This document shows positions 50,827 through 62,285 of a stretch of 64,000 bases of DNA, in pieces (the stretch's first letter is position 1; each line of letters begins with the position of its first letter). The notes under the pieces were generated by a model. That model was not told the DNA's origin, made no database searches, and saw only the letters and a program-made list of their open reading frames with translations. The DNA is from Strigamia acuminata. Lineage: Eukaryota > Arthropoda > Chilopoda > Geophilomorpha > Linotaeniidae. Location: NCBI GenBank assembly GCA_949358305.1, contig OX442314.1:59715369-59779368 (forward strand). Direction: 5' to 3'. Both the position numbers and the translations under genes were made by a program.

Positions 50827-53800
50827 ATGGCGACTCCTTCAGAGAAGAGACCGAGAGGAAGGCCGGCGAAGAGACGAGTGGCGATCGATCTACCAGCCGT
50901 GGATCAAGAAGTGACTGAGTCGCAAGAACTGTTTGAAGCCATGGATCAAACAGCTAACTGTAACTCGGCACAGTTAATCGTGAATGAATTCACGCAAGCG
51001 TTGGAGCGACAACAGCCATCCCCGCCAAGCGGCCAGTTGGACTTAAACAATCCAACTGGAAGTGGCCGTTCCAAGTCGCAAAACGATGATTTGAATTTAC
51101 GAATTCAATCATCAAGTGCAGAGCACTCGCTGAATTCATCACCGGTTCAAGGTGCAGCACAGCAAGATTCTGAGAACTCCAATATGGAAGTTTCTCATTC
51201 TCCCGTGCGTGTTACCATGATGGACGCACTCCGTGAGCAAGCTAGGCTCGAGGGAGTAAAAGTCACTAGCGAAATGACTGTGGAACAAATCCACAAAGCT
51301 ATGGTTCGCAAACAAAGCCAAAAAGACGTTGAAATCGTCAGAACAAGCTTGCAAGCAGAGTTCGAGCGAATGCATGCAGAAATGCAGCAGCAAAATGCCG
51401 AACTAAAACAACAACGTGCGAATGACCATGTTAAGTTGTTACAATTAGAGCAGGAAAAAGCTTCCTGGCTAATTACTGACGAAGAGCAACAACAAAGGCT
51501 CGAGCAACTAAATCAAGCTCAAAAAGATTTAGAAATTGCTAATGAAAATTTGAGATTGGCCAACGCAAATTTGCGAGAAGCCAACACAAATTTAATGACT
51601 GCCGAACTAACCGCCCCAGTTCGAGCGAGGGAAGTAATTCCCTCCACTTCTTGAAATTACGAGAATTATGCTGCAGAGCAAGCAGCAAGAGCTAAGCGAT
51701 TAGCACAACGAGAAAACGAAGTATTTCTCGCTCGACAGCAGTCCGTAATTGATGCTGGTCAAGCCGCCAAAAGTCAAAGTACTGCAGAGCAGTTATTACG
51801 TGCCGACTTAGCTGCGCAAGCTCGTGAAAACGAAATTCTTCGCGCAGATCTATTGACGGTACAAGAGAACTTTGCAGTAGTCGTACAAAAAGTACAAGAC
51901 GTTTGCGGCGAAGATAATTTTGCAAAGCCAGCCCCAGTTTTGCAAAAAGGTGCTTCCAAATCACCTGAGTTGATTGATTTAACATCAGCTAAACCAAAAG
52001 TCAGTCGACAATCAAGTTGGACTGACAGTGATGACTCACGCAGTAGTCGTGGAAGCCGTAATAGTCATCACAGTCGCAAAAAGCGAAAGCGACAACCAGA
52101 CCCGACCGAATATCATTCCCCAAACGTTCCGCAAGATTCGGATCGATTCTTTAGCAATAGTGACCGATTAATCGGATTGCTAGAGAGAAAAAATAAAGAA
52201 CGTGAGAAACCACACGATCGTGGACGGTCACACGATAATCCGCGAGAAGGCTCACCAAAACGAGATTGTCATAACGACATCCGTGATGGGCCGAGATACC
52301 GTGGAAATCCGCCAGGTGGTGACCCACCAGGTGGAGACAGTTCAGATGGACATGGAGGTGGCCACTCACGTGACCACAATTCGAATGGCAATCGAGGTGG
52401 AAGGGGACCACCAAATGGAGACCGTCGTCCGCCAGATGGCGACGATCCTCCGGACCCTGATCCGCCGCCAAATCCGAATCATGAATCTGCGTCAGATACA
52501 GATTCCTCACACCCCAGTGTGAGAGGGCGATCTCGTCACAGAACACGTAGTAGAACTCAAAGACCCGATTTCTACACGAAGGATGAGATTGACCAGTTGT
52601 TGAGGCAAAATGCTCAACAACAGCGAAAAAACAGAAGGGATAAAATTATTTTGCAAAAAATAAATGAATTCACTTCTGATAAATGGACTCATCAAACAAC
52701 AGATGAAAAGTTCATTAGATGGGATCGAGTTATCCCACATGCCTATAATGGAAATTGGCAAGCAGGGTCAAACCTCTTGCTGGAAATATTCGAACTAGGC
52801 AAGGTTCACAGTTTTGGCTGTGAAGGTGCATTGGCCCATCTAGTACCAAGAATACTGGTTGGCGATGTCAAGGAGTGGTTTCGCAGGAAAGACTTCACGA
52901 AGTGGGATGACTTCGTTAAACAATTTATGTTTAAATTTGGTGAATCGAGCGAAGACATCAAGACGCTCTGGAGATGTCTTAAGCAACGAAAAGGCGAAAG
53001 CTTACATTCGTACATGCTAAGAGCAGAGAATCTGCTTGGCAGAATGCCACACGCTGTTACTGATGCAACAGCAGATGATCAGTTTAGAGCTGGCCTCACA
53101 GAATATAGTAAAAATATTCTGATGATGTCGGACGCTCCCGACCCGGGGAAATTCTCCGAGTTAAACGAGTTCATGGAGGTCAATCAACTTTGCATTGACG
53201 AAAAGTACAAAGCTTACCTTACAGATACCGAAAGGTCAGCGTACTTAAAGCGAGAGAAAAGACTCGCTGAGCAAAACAATGAAACCTTTAATGGTTTGAA
53301 ATTGTTGCAGCCACCTAGTTACGAAGACTTTCTAGACGAGGTGGAAGGGAAGAGTTCGAAAAAAGAATCTTCCAAAAAGGACGTCAAAAATCCTCATTCA
53401 GTTCCTAAGTTACATGCAAATATAACTGGAGCTGAAACTCCGTCGTCTGAAGCTGAAGAAGCTGAAGAGGAGGAGGAAGCAGGAGATGAGACGTTGGCTT
53501 TATTAGCCAAAGCAGCGGCGTTGTTAGCAAAAAATAACCCCGTTGCAGGCAAATGGAAGCCAAGAATGAAATCAAAAAATGTTTCTTTTGACGCATCAAA
53601 GGTGAATACCGAAAGGAATTCAAAGTCACCTGCGGTGTCGCCAGAGCGCCGGTCTGACGCTCGTTCTCGTTCTGCCTCACCAGCAGCAACAAAAAAGAAA
53701 TCGCCTGCCACTGATCCATGCAATTTATGCAAAAAATTAGGGCATTGGCAAAAAGACTGCCCTTCCTCTAAAAAGGACAAACCAGTGTCAACAGCTGAGT

Positions 53801-53850
53801 TTGAAAAAGCAGTCAAGATCATAACTGACATGTTTCGAAAAAACTTGTAG
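50827..53850 (+). pseudogene. gag: Gag of element 2, interrupted by one in-frame TGA
   Basis: The frame from ATG 50827 stops at TGA 51652-51654 (275 codons). It then continues open in the same frame to TAG 53848-53850, so gag would span about 1007 codons. Both sides of the stop are coiled coil. Further on are a Gly/Asp/Pro-rich linker, the capsid-like region (FIRWDRVIPHAYNGNWQAG ... WDDFVKQFMFKFGE) and one zinc knuckle, CNLCKKLGHWQKDC. Everything else in the element is intact and its LTRs match, so the stop is either a very recent nonsense change or a site of readthrough. A second start, with the 665-codon remainder made separately, is also possible. The gag end carries A AAA AAC. Confidence 0.85.
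53838..53844 (+). promoter_or_regulatory. -1 ribosomal frameshift heptamer A AAA AAC (element 2)
   Basis: Gag codons read cgA AAA AAC TTG TAG, so the heptamer is one codon before the stop. The -1 frame is pol. Confidence 0.8.
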
Positions 53851-56800
53851 ACGCAGATCCATCAGGTCTAGTGGACGCTGCGTCACCTCCGAAATCGGAA
53901 TCAGAGAATGAAAATCTGAAGATAATGGAAGATGTTGGAGAAGTTATTGATGAATTAATTCGTCAAACAGAACTAAAAGAAAAAGGATCTCTTGATGTAA
54001 AAAAGGAGATTGTCGGCGAAACCCCGACTGAAGAAGACACTTCCAATATTAAAGATAAAGTCGAAGTTAAAGACGATAGACCAAGCTCAGTTCCAGAGAC
54101 ACCTGGAATTGAGGAGTGCATTAAGTTATTTGCAACTACAACTCTTGATACCAATGAGTTATTAGATGAATTGCCTTTGGAGCCTCCAATTACAATTCAT
54201 CATAAATTGCGCAAGTTTGAGTGCAAACTGGCTGGAATACCAAACAGCCAAGACCTTCCGACGTTAAAGTTAGAAACGTTAAAAGGTGTAATAACTGGAA
54301 TGTTGGACTCAGGAGCCAACAAAAGCTTCCTAGCCACTTCAGTTATTAATCAATTGGGTCTAGAAAAATATCTACGACCTATCGGACCTGGTGTCAGAGT
54401 TACGACGGCAAGTGAAGAAGTCACTCCAGATGGAACCATCCATCTTTCATTTCGATGGACACATGGCACGTTACGTCATCCGTTCATCGTAATACCAAAT
54501 AAGTATCCAATGGTACTATTGGGTTGCGATTTTATGAATAAATTAAAAATCCAACCTAATCCACAGACGATGTCTTGGAATTTCACGCAACCTGTGGATG
54601 CAGATTTACCCTACATTCCACAAGCGTTGCTGGAACGTTATTTGGAAAAGATAGAGGAACCCGATTCCTCATTTGTGACTTTCGCAAAAGCTTACGCTGC
54701 AAGTGTAACTCAAAGCAAAATTGATGAAGAGAATTTCATCCAAAAGTTAGTCGAAGAAGCTAACTTAAATTTGGAGCAATCCAAATTATTAGAAAAGATG
54801 TTATCCAAACATAAAAGGATTATTTCTAAAGATCCAGGTAAAACACACCTGGTTAAGCACAAAATTGAGCTTGACACGGAGAAACCCATCCGTGTCCCCT
54901 TTAAGAGCATAAACCCTCAAAAAAGGGAAATAATCAGACAACTTTGTCAAGACATGATTGACAAAGGCGTAGTCGTCAAAGCTGAAGGCGATTACGGAAT
55001 GCGGCCAGTCCTAGTCATGCGACCAGGAAACGACCCACGCTTGTGCATTGATTTTCGCCCCATCAATACACATACTAAGTACAACCCACCTCAAATGCCA
55101 ACAATTGAGGAAATTCTGCGAGAAATCGGAGAATTCGAGTGGGTCAGTACTATAGATCTGACCAAGGGATATTGGCAGATAGAATTGCGACCTGAAGACA
55201 GAGAAAAAACTGCCTTCTGGAGCCCAATGGGAAGACTAATGTTTTTAGTCATGCCTTTCGGATTAGTAAACGCACCAACTACCTTCCAAGAATTGATGGA
55301 AAAAGTTTTGGGTGACGTTTACAGAAAATTTGCATGGGCATATTTGGATGACATAATTGTTGTATCCAAATCGTTCGAAGAACACATTAAACATTTAGAT
55401 ATAGTGTTTAAAAAATTGGCAGAAGCTAATTTACATGCGCATCCTGGCAAGACGCATCTCTGTAGAAAGGAATTAATTTTTCTAGGCTACAAAGTAGGAG
55501 TAGAAGGACTTGCAGTAGACCCTAAAAAAGTCGCTGCAATTACGCAGTTTCCGGCTCCTACCAATCTTAAGGAATTACAAAGAATCCTAGGCATGGTGAA
55601 TTTCTTTCACCGCCTAATCAAGAATTTAGCCACGGTTGCAGAACCATTAAGGCCACTCTTGAAGAAGGATGCGGAGTTCGATTGGGAACTGCATCATCAA
55701 GCAGCATTCGACGCAATAAAAGACTTGCTTACGAATGCTGAAACAATGAAGATGCCTAACTTGTACATGCCATTTATTGTTCATACTGACGCCAGTAGAC
55801 AAGGGTTGGGTGCAGCCCTTACACAAAAGAAAAATGTGGATGGCCAAGAAGTCGAAATGCCATGCGTGTATGCAAGCAGAAGCTTGCAACCCGCTGAAAA
55901 GAATTATACTGTGACAGAATTGGAATGTCTCGCAGTAGTATGGGGATTACGCAAATTTCGCCCATACTTAGAGTACACTACATTCACTGTACAAACGGAT
56001 CACCAAGCACTTAAGTGGTTGATGTCGTTATCTGACCCGTCGGGCAGATTAGCTCGTTGGCAAATGGAGCTGATGGCGTATTCGTTCGAAATACAGTACG
56101 TCAAAGGTCCGCTGAATGTAATAGCAGACGCATTGTCACGTGCACCTGTCAGCGCGCCTGACGAACCAGAAGACGATGGCGATAACGATGATTTATTATC
56201 ATATTGTCCATCTCCTTGCCGAAATTGGCAAATGGGAAAATTGAACGAATTACCCAAATCAATAATTGTTAATGAAGATGATCAAGCATTAATTAATTTT
56301 TGTATTAATATGCATGATCCGTCAGGAACCCCTGACGTCGAATTAAGAGCTATGATGGCTAAAAAATTCGAGCTGCCAACAACAAATGTTTTAATTGAAG
56401 CATTTGCAGCTAAAATTGCCAAACAATTAGAATGTGATCCTCCAACGAGAGATGACATTATTGCAGAGCAAAAAGCAGACAAATTTTGCCAATATATTCG
56501 CAATTACTTATTAAATAAGCAATATCCAAGTTACATAGTAACTCGTCTTCAAAGAAGAAATTTTGAAAGACACGCGAGTACTTATCTCATTGAAGAAGAT
56601 ATGTTACTCCATTATCATCCTACCTCTACCGATGAACTAGGAGAGGATGGTAGGGCACTTAAAGTTGTTGTGCCAAGAAAATTGATTTATAAAATCATAT
56701 GGTTGATGCACGGACATCCACTGTCCGGCCACCCAGGCATTGCGAGGACAATGTACAGAACTCGAAGAGTTTATACCTGGAAAGGTATGAAACGTGATAT

Positions 56801-58097
56801 TACACGTTTTATTCAGCATTGTCAAGGATGTCAGGCCTGTAAGCCGAGATCGAAGACAGAAATAGAAGGCGCTCAGATTGGACCATTTGGACCATTTGAC
56901 TGCCTCAGTGTGGATTTGTCTGGTCCCAAACCAAGAACCAGAAAAAACAATACCCACATTTGCGTCATCGTAGATGTCGCTACACATTGGCCCGAGTTAT
57001 TTCCAATGTGTAATCCAACGGCAATAAAAGTTGCCAACACAATTTATCACTTATCAATGACTTTCGGATTTCCGAGACAAATCATAAGTGATAATGGACC
57101 ACAATTTCGATCACAGGTCTATAAAGAATTTTGCAAAAAATTCGACATGTCGCGAACACCGACATCGATTTATCATCCACAAAGCAATCCTGTGGAGAGA
57201 ACCAATCGAGATATTAAATATTTAGTTTCGATTTATTTAGATATTCACGACCAATGGGACGAGTATCTACGCGAATTTGCATTCAGTTTGAGAACAACTG
57301 TAACAAGAGGCAGAGATTATTCTCCAGCTTTCTTAAATTTTTTCCGAGAATTAAGAATTCCTTGGGATCCAAGAATTCCGGAGGGAATTTTAGTCATTGA
57401 CCCAAAAAATCCGCATTTATATGTTCAGAAATTAGAAGCAATAATTGCAGAGACGTATCAGCATATGATGTCTCACGTCTTAGATTTAAGACGCCGTGTC
57501 GAAGCTGAAAAATCAGATAAAAAATTCGACAACTTCAGACAAAATGATTTAGTCTGGCGAGAGTCTCATATTCTCTCAAATGCAGCTAAAGGAATAGCAG
57601 CAGGCATTTCACCAAAAAGGAATGGGCCTTATGTAATTGTCAAAAGGTTACAAGGAGGCGCCTTTCAACTTCGACGGCTGAGTGATAATAAAATTTATCC
57701 AGCTGTTCACGGCACTGAATTAATGCCGTACTTTCCTATTTTCAACCAAGAAATTTGGCTGGAAGGGGAGGAAGTGGGTCAAAAAACAAAAAATATTGTT
57801 AATACCTTGGATGATGCCGAATTATCCAAAATTCCTGTCGAAAACACGGAATCGAGTGAAAAATCAAAACTCAAAAATAATGAAGTCGATGAAATAAACA
57901 AGCGACTTGAAAATGTTTCTCTTGATGAAAATCTAGAAAAGGAAATGTTTTTAGAAAAAGAGAAAATTTCGAACAATGAAGAAAATAACTCATCTGACAT
58001 TGGAGACGATGCTGATGACAATCTAAACAAGTTGGATTGTTCTTCGCGAAAGTCAAAGTACAACTTGAGATCTCGCGTTCCGCGAGTCAAGACATAG
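53844..58097 (+). CDS. pol: Pol polyprotein (protease, RT, RNase H, integrase) of element 2
   Basis: It is translated by -1 frameshift. The start given is the first codon after the heptamer. Numbering from 53871, the protease GMLDSGANKSFLA is near residue 145 and RT YLDD near 489. RNase H HTDASRQGLGAAL is near 637. The integrase HHCC finger starts at HGHPLSGHPG near 946, with catalytic acids in VDLSGPKP (~1013), SDNGPQF (~1072) and NPVERTNRD (~1106). A GPY-type module (NGPYVIV) is near 1251. The Glu/Asn-rich tail ends YNLRSRVPRVKT. There are no stops, so pol is intact although gag has a nonsense codon. It is closer to element 3 than to element 1 by eye (for example EFEWVSTIDLTKGYW). Confidence 0.93.
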   Translation, partial: LVDADPSGLVDAASPPKSESENENLKIMEDVGEVIDELIRQTELKEKGSLDVKKEIVGETPTEEDTSNIKDKVEVKDDRPSSVPETPGIEECIKLFATTTLDTNELLDELPLEPPITIHHKLRKFECKLAGIPNSQDLPTLKLETLKGVITGMLDSGANKSFLATSVINQLGLEKYLRPIGPGVRVTTASEEVTPDGTIHLSFRWTHGTLRHPFIVIPNKYPMVLLGCDFMNKLKIQPNPQTMSWNFTQPVDADLPYIPQALLERYLEKIEEPDSSFVTFAKAYAASVTQSKIDEENFIQKLVEEANLNLEQSKLLEKMLSKHKRIISKDPGKTHLVKHKIELDTEKPIRVPFKSINPQKREIIRQLCQDMIDKGVVVKAEGDYGMRPVLVMRPGNDPRLCIDFRPINTHTKYNPPQMPTIEEILREIGEFEWVSTIDLTKGYWQIELRPEDREKTAFWSPMGRLMFLVMPFGLVNAPTTFQELMEKVLGDVYRKFAWAYLDDIIVVSKSFEEHIKHLDIVFKKLAEANLHAHPGKTHLCRKELIFLGYKVGVEGLAVDPKKVAAITQFPAPTNLKELQRILGMVNFFHRLIKNLATVAEPLRPLLKKDAEFDWELHHQAAFDAIKDLLTNAETMKMPNLYMPFIVHTDASRQGLGAALTQKKNVDGQEVEMPCVYASRSLQPAEKNYTVTELECLAVVWGLRKFRPYLEYTTFTVQTDHQALKWLMSLSDPSGRLARWQMELMAYSFEIQYVKGPLNVIADALSRAPVSAPDEPEDDGDNDDLLSYCPSPCRNWQMGKLNELPKSIIVNEDDQALINFCINMHDPSGTPDVELRAMMAKKFELPTTNVLIEAFAAKIAKQLECDPPTRDDIIAEQKADKFCQYIRNYLLNKQYPSYIVTRLQRRNFERHASTYLIEEDMLLHYHPTSTDELGEDGRALKVVVPRKLIYKIIWLMHGHPLSGHPGIARTMYRTRRVYTWKGMKRDITRFIQHCQGCQACKPRSKTEIEGAQIGPFGPFDCLSVDLSGPKPRTRKNNTHICVIVDVATHWPELFPMCNPTAIKVANTIYHLSMTFGFPRQIISDNGPQFRSQVYKEFCKKFDMSRTPTSIYHPQSNPVERTNRDIKYLVSIYLDIHDQWDEYLREFAFSLRTTVTRGRDYSPAFLNFFRELRIPWDPRIPEGILVIDPKNPHLYVQKLEAIIAETYQHMMSHVLDLRRRVEAEKSDKKFDNFRQNDLVWRESHILSNAAKGIAAGISPKRNGPYVIVKRLQGGAFQLRRLSDNKIYPAVHGTELMPYFPIFNQEIWLEGEEVGQKTKNIVNTLDDAELSKIPVENTESSEKSKLKNNEVDEINKRLENVSLDENLEKEMFLEKEKISNNEENNSSDIGDDADDNLNKLDCSSRKSKYNLRSRVPRVKT

Positions 58098-58440
58098 CGT
58101 TGACTTTCACCTTTTGGGTTTACCCAAAAGATCCGAGAGAGCAATCTCGTGACGTCATTCGTAGTAAATACTCGAATGACAACGTTCACAATGCGTTATA
58201 ACTTGTGACGTCATTCGGTGTCACCGAAACAAGTTCGTTGCTCCAATCAACGAACTTAGCCACTTTTCCGATAAGTTTTGAAGTGGATGCATCGACTCCG
58301 ATACAGCACGACAGTTTTTCTTGATTCAGCAAACTGTAAGTTATTTTTCTGAATGAAAAATTCGATAAATATATTTAATATAATTTATTAATTCTTGCTA
58401 GCCGAAAGAATTTCTTTTTCAACGCGAAAAAGAAAACGAA
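58098..58440 (+). promoter_or_regulatory. Pol-ORF3 spacer of element 2 with two CRE palindromes
   Basis: Two TGACGTCA sites, each within GTGACGTCATTCG, lie at 58150-58157 and 58206-58213. No coding frame is present. They may form an internal promoter for ORF3 (inference). Confidence 0.4.
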
Positions 58441-61084
58441 TGGCAGACGACGAAGTCAACCTCCATGCGGACGAGGAAACGCCGATGGAAGGAGCCGGTA
58501 ACGATGTCCAATTATCGTTACAACAGAGGGTAAATTATTAAAATAATTTTCACTTGGTGTTTCAGTCAGAAAAATTGAGTAATTTCACTTTTCCTGACTT
58601 CAAACACAAGCCGCTCAAAAATAAAAATGGCGGCTATAAAAGTCACGTGCTTCAAGCATGTGCGAAGGGAGTTGCCATGACAACCAACATCCCTTAGTGG
58701 CTCACCGCCACAAGCGCTAAGCTTAAAAAAATATTTCAAATAAGAAATTATTTGTTTATTTTTAAGTAAACTAATTTATTTATTTATTTTTTCAAATATA
58801 GATCGAGAGGGATCGAGAGACGCCGTTTGCGCTCCCCGATCATGTGCCGACCCAACACCCGCTGATTTTTCGAGCGGCATTGCCCGAAAAAATCAGAAGA
58901 CTGAAGACGGCAAACAACACGTGGTGGAAGTTGCGCCACGACTTCAGCAGATCGGCTCTGCAAGGATTTGGAGCAAGAGGCCGGTTCATCGAGCGCCTTC
59001 ACGTCGACGGAGTCGACGAAATCGAGTGGACGCTCGACGAGAGCCCCCCAGGACCACTAGCTGCCGAGCTGCTGCACAACCAGTGGCCAGTGACGCCACG
59101 AGAGCGTCACGAGCGCAGAAGAGCGCTAAAGAGTACCGGAATTAATTACGGTGCTCTCACCCAATTGAGGAAGAACCTCAAAACGACACAACGCGAAGTC
59201 GTGCGACGGTACCGCAAGTCCGTTCGTGACGGGAACCCGCAATTTCCCGTCACACAAACCGAGCTCCATCAGTTGGCGCTCGCAGGGTGCTTCAATGATT
59301 TTCCGGGATTCTTCCCGTCGAAAGCACTCCGAGCTGCCGCAGTGCAGCTTCGCGTCGACGAAAATCGACAACTGGCTCAAGAACAGGAGGCAGAGGAGCA
59401 AGCGCGCTGCGCTCTCCCTTTTTATCGAGAAGATGAAATTCCGGCCCCAGAGGCCATCAATCCTCCGCCGCAAGACGAGGATTTGAGGGTGGGGCAACTC
59501 CCTCCGCCGGTTCCAATCCGACCGATGTTCCGCGAATCGAGCCGCGATCGAGAAGAGCGACAGAGGCGATCGCGCCCATATTCGACTGAAGCGCAGCCAC
59601 CACGCCCGCAGTCGCGACGAGGACGGACACCAGAGACGTTTGGCTCGTCGTCTTCGCTCAGCTTTGAATCGGACTCCACAATCCAGTCCGCCCGAAGTAG
59701 CCGAACCGCCTCCACGTTCAAAGTGGACAACCCGGCTACTCCATACGCCATGAGACGTGTCGTCGGTGATATCTCTCCCGACTGTAGCGTGCCTGTACCT
59801 GGACATGCTAGCCGCTTGCCCGAACATGGATATGTTTCCCGCTTGCCGGCTGGAGTTAGCAACCTGCAACTCCGGCCATTTTTCAGTGAGTCATTCGGAC
59901 CACAATGGACCTGCTACGAGCAGCAACCCATTAGAGCGCAGCAGGAAGTGCTCCAAAAGCTGGACGCGTATCAAAGCGCCCAGATCGCCGAGTCGCAGAA
60001 GGACTGGCAGAGACTAGCTGAAAGGCTAGAACTCTCCGACATCAAGACCATTGATGATCCCCGCCTGATGGATTTTCAGCGTCAGCTAATTCCGGGGATG
60101 ACTAGGGTGTTGTACCCTGGTGTTCTTCCTTCGCCAGGACAGGCGTTAGCGGCCATTACGTACCTTTGGACCGCGCCGATGGGCCTGTCGGAGAAGAAAG
60201 TCGAGCTGTGGTACCACCTCCGGCTCGACCCGCCTACGATCTTAGCCGAGCTAATTAAGCAAGTCGTAGCGAACGGCGAGACCGAAGAAGAGGCCGCCGT
60301 TCGGTTGCGAACCGAGTGGTCCTTTGCGAAGGCCACGGCGCAAATGGCCGGAAGAACACCGCTTCCAGTTACGAGCGCCTCAGCAGCCGCGTCGCTAGCT
60401 GTTTTCCAGTCGGCCCAAGAAGGCGCTGGATGTTCGTTTTGGCCAGAGAACGCCGGAAGTTCTCAAACTCCAGCCGGAGTTCAACGGGCAGTCGAACCCC
60501 GTAAGCTCACCGGAGTTGGTCGAGCGCAGGGACGAGGCGTCACACCCTCGTCAACCTCCGCACCCGCGTTGGTTTTCTTGGGCTCGCCGAGCCATTTCGA
60601 CGATGCCACGACGGAAGACTCACGTCCGCCGCCGCCGCCGCCAGCCAAGCCGGAGACGAAGGTCAAGCCGCTGAAGAAGGAGTCGGCTTTCAAGACCCTG
60701 ATGCGCCTGTATCCGCACTTCTATTTGACGCCGGATACGCGAACACTGCTCAGCAACAATCACAAGTTGTCGAGGCAGGTGTTTATGTGGCTCGAAGACC
60801 ACATTCGGGTGTTAAGCCCACCATCGGTGCTCCATGATCGACTCCTGAGAGCACGATTAGCGCCAGAGGATCCGATAGAGTTTGCGGCGCTGGGATTTTT
60901 CAACCGAGCGAACTCGGCAAGAATCATCCAGGTTTGGCTTCATGTCAACCCTGGAATGGTCTCCGGACCAAACGCAGGTCGCGACCTGTGTACGGTTAAC
61001 GAGCGGTCAAATCCGAGGGACGACGCCACGGACATGATGCGCCCGTTGACGCCTGAGCGAACTCAGAGCATGGACGAATCATAA
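58441..61084 (+). CDS. ORF3 of element 2, unknown function, two exons (58441-58530 and 58802-61084)
   Basis: Exon 1 (MADDEVNLHADEETPMEG..., 30 codons) ends CAGAGG|GTAAAT. The 271-base intron ends TTCAAATATAG|A, and exon 2 is open to 61084. The junction is phase 0, giving about 790 residues. Blocks shared with elements 1 and 3 are HPLIFRAALPEKIRRL, TQTELHQLALAGC, LDAYQSAQIAESQKDWQRLA, GVLPSPGQALAAI, ANGETEEEAAVRLRTEW and, at the C-terminus, FMWLEDHIRVL ... VWLHVNPGMVSGPNAG. The part between the first and second groups is Arg/Ser/Pro-rich and probably disordered. There is no membrane segment or signal peptide. The family is unknown to me. The frame is intact in an element whose gag has a stop. 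Confidence 0.75.
58531..58801 (+). other. Predicted phase-0 intron in ORF3 of element 2
   Basis: Donor AGG|GTAAATT and acceptor CAAATATAG|ATCGAG flank 271 AT-rich bases. Both flanking frames are phase 0, as in elements 1 and 3. The donor core GTAAAT is identical in elements 1 and 2. Confidence 0.7.
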
Positions 61085-61136
61085 ATTGGTTCGTTCATTT
61101 TCTCTCCATGTAAGATTCGTCTTAAATGGGGGGATG

Positions 61137-62086
61137 TGTGGTGATCTCAAAATATTCACCAACTTAGAAGATAAAATTAATTGTCTTCTAATTAATTTGA
61201 CTGTGGCACACGCCAAGTCAGATCATGTGACCGAGGGGAGAAATCCTCTCTAGGCACATATCACCCCAGGTTGTCCGGGGTGAAAACGGTTATTAGCCGT
61301 TATGGTGCAATATGGTGTAATAACCACTAGTTGCACCCATTTGAGCTAAGTGCGCAGGTTTTCTGCGCAATGTTGAAGCGTGCTGGGCTCACGCCTTGGC
61401 TCAAATCGGGACTCTTGACAAAAATACACAACCCACAACATCACTGCGATATCTGCTCCGACAATACGTATTGACAGTGGACCGTGTAACCGTCAAGTTT
61501 CACCAGCTTGCTTTGTAACGAATTACAAAGCCAGCTATCCTGCTTGAATTAGCCGAAGCTAATTCCAGCAATCGTAACCGAGAAGTTTCCCGACGATCGT
61601 GAACCATCGCCGTCGCTGCCGCGCGAACGACAGCCACCGCCATCGAACGAGAGCCGGACGCCTGCCCCGTGAACCACCGCCGCTGAGCCGTCGTACGAGG
61701 ACAGAAGAAACCCACGAGAACCATCGTCTTCGACCATCGTTCGTGAGTTTGCGAAAACGAAGACATTTGCCTTCGCTCAACAACATTGTGTTGTTTAAGC
61801 GCCATTACTGACGCTTTGTAGCTTGCAACAGTCGTTGCAAGCCCTTCCTTTGTTTCACACTCATTATTACGCGACTTGTCGCATATTTCCATACTAGTCA
61901 TTGTAAATTACCGAATAAATACTTTTATTGTGATTTTTATACGAAAAAACTGTCTTTTTATTTCTTTTCCTTAAACTTAACCCCTAGATAATTTAAGGCC
62001 GCCGATTGTAAGTCTTGTAAAGCATTCACCTGCGGTTTCGTGCTTATTTATTAGAAATAAGTGCGATAATAACCCGGATCGCAGCA
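61137..62086 (+). repeat. 3' LTR of element 2 (950 bp)
   Basis: It appears identical to 49766-50715 and follows a purine tract (AAATGGGGGGA, 61124-61134). The CGAA-loop hairpins recur at 61510-61531 and 61546-61565. It is followed by AGTT. Confidence 0.93.
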
Positions 62087-62285
62087 AGTTGTATTATATT
62101 TATTTGTATTTAGTTTTCCATCTTTTATTATTATAATTATATGTGTCGGGTTTTCACTTCACCCGTTTTTCATTGCTTACTTTTTCATTCAAGAGTAGCA
62201 AAGTAGCTAGTTTTTTCTCGTTTAGAATAAATGATGTTTTCTTATTTCACACTCCATTATTTCCGACCATAAACTCAACAATATT

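Larger units (their letters stand above)
49766..62086 (+). mobile_element. Element 2: Ty3/gypsy LTR retrotransposon with third ORF, complete
   Basis: It is 12,321 bp with 950-bp LTRs (49766-50715 and 61137-62086) and AGTT duplications (49762-49765, 62087-62090). The order is LTR, PBS (50718-50735), gag (50827-53850, with one in-frame TGA), pol (to 58097), spliced ORF3 (58441-61084), purine tract (about 61124-61134), LTR. No LTR differences were noticed. The empty site survives in the paralogous sequence at 19391. Confidence 0.95.
49618..62280 (+). mobile_element. Small solo LTR (338 bp) split by element 2
   Basis: It starts TGTTAG at 49618 and ends TCAACA at 62280, flanked by ATATT on both sides (49613-49617, 62281-62285). 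Element 2 plus its AGTT duplication occupies 49766-62090. The RT copy at 20575 shows the uninterrupted AAATATTTGAT site. Confidence 0.65.
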
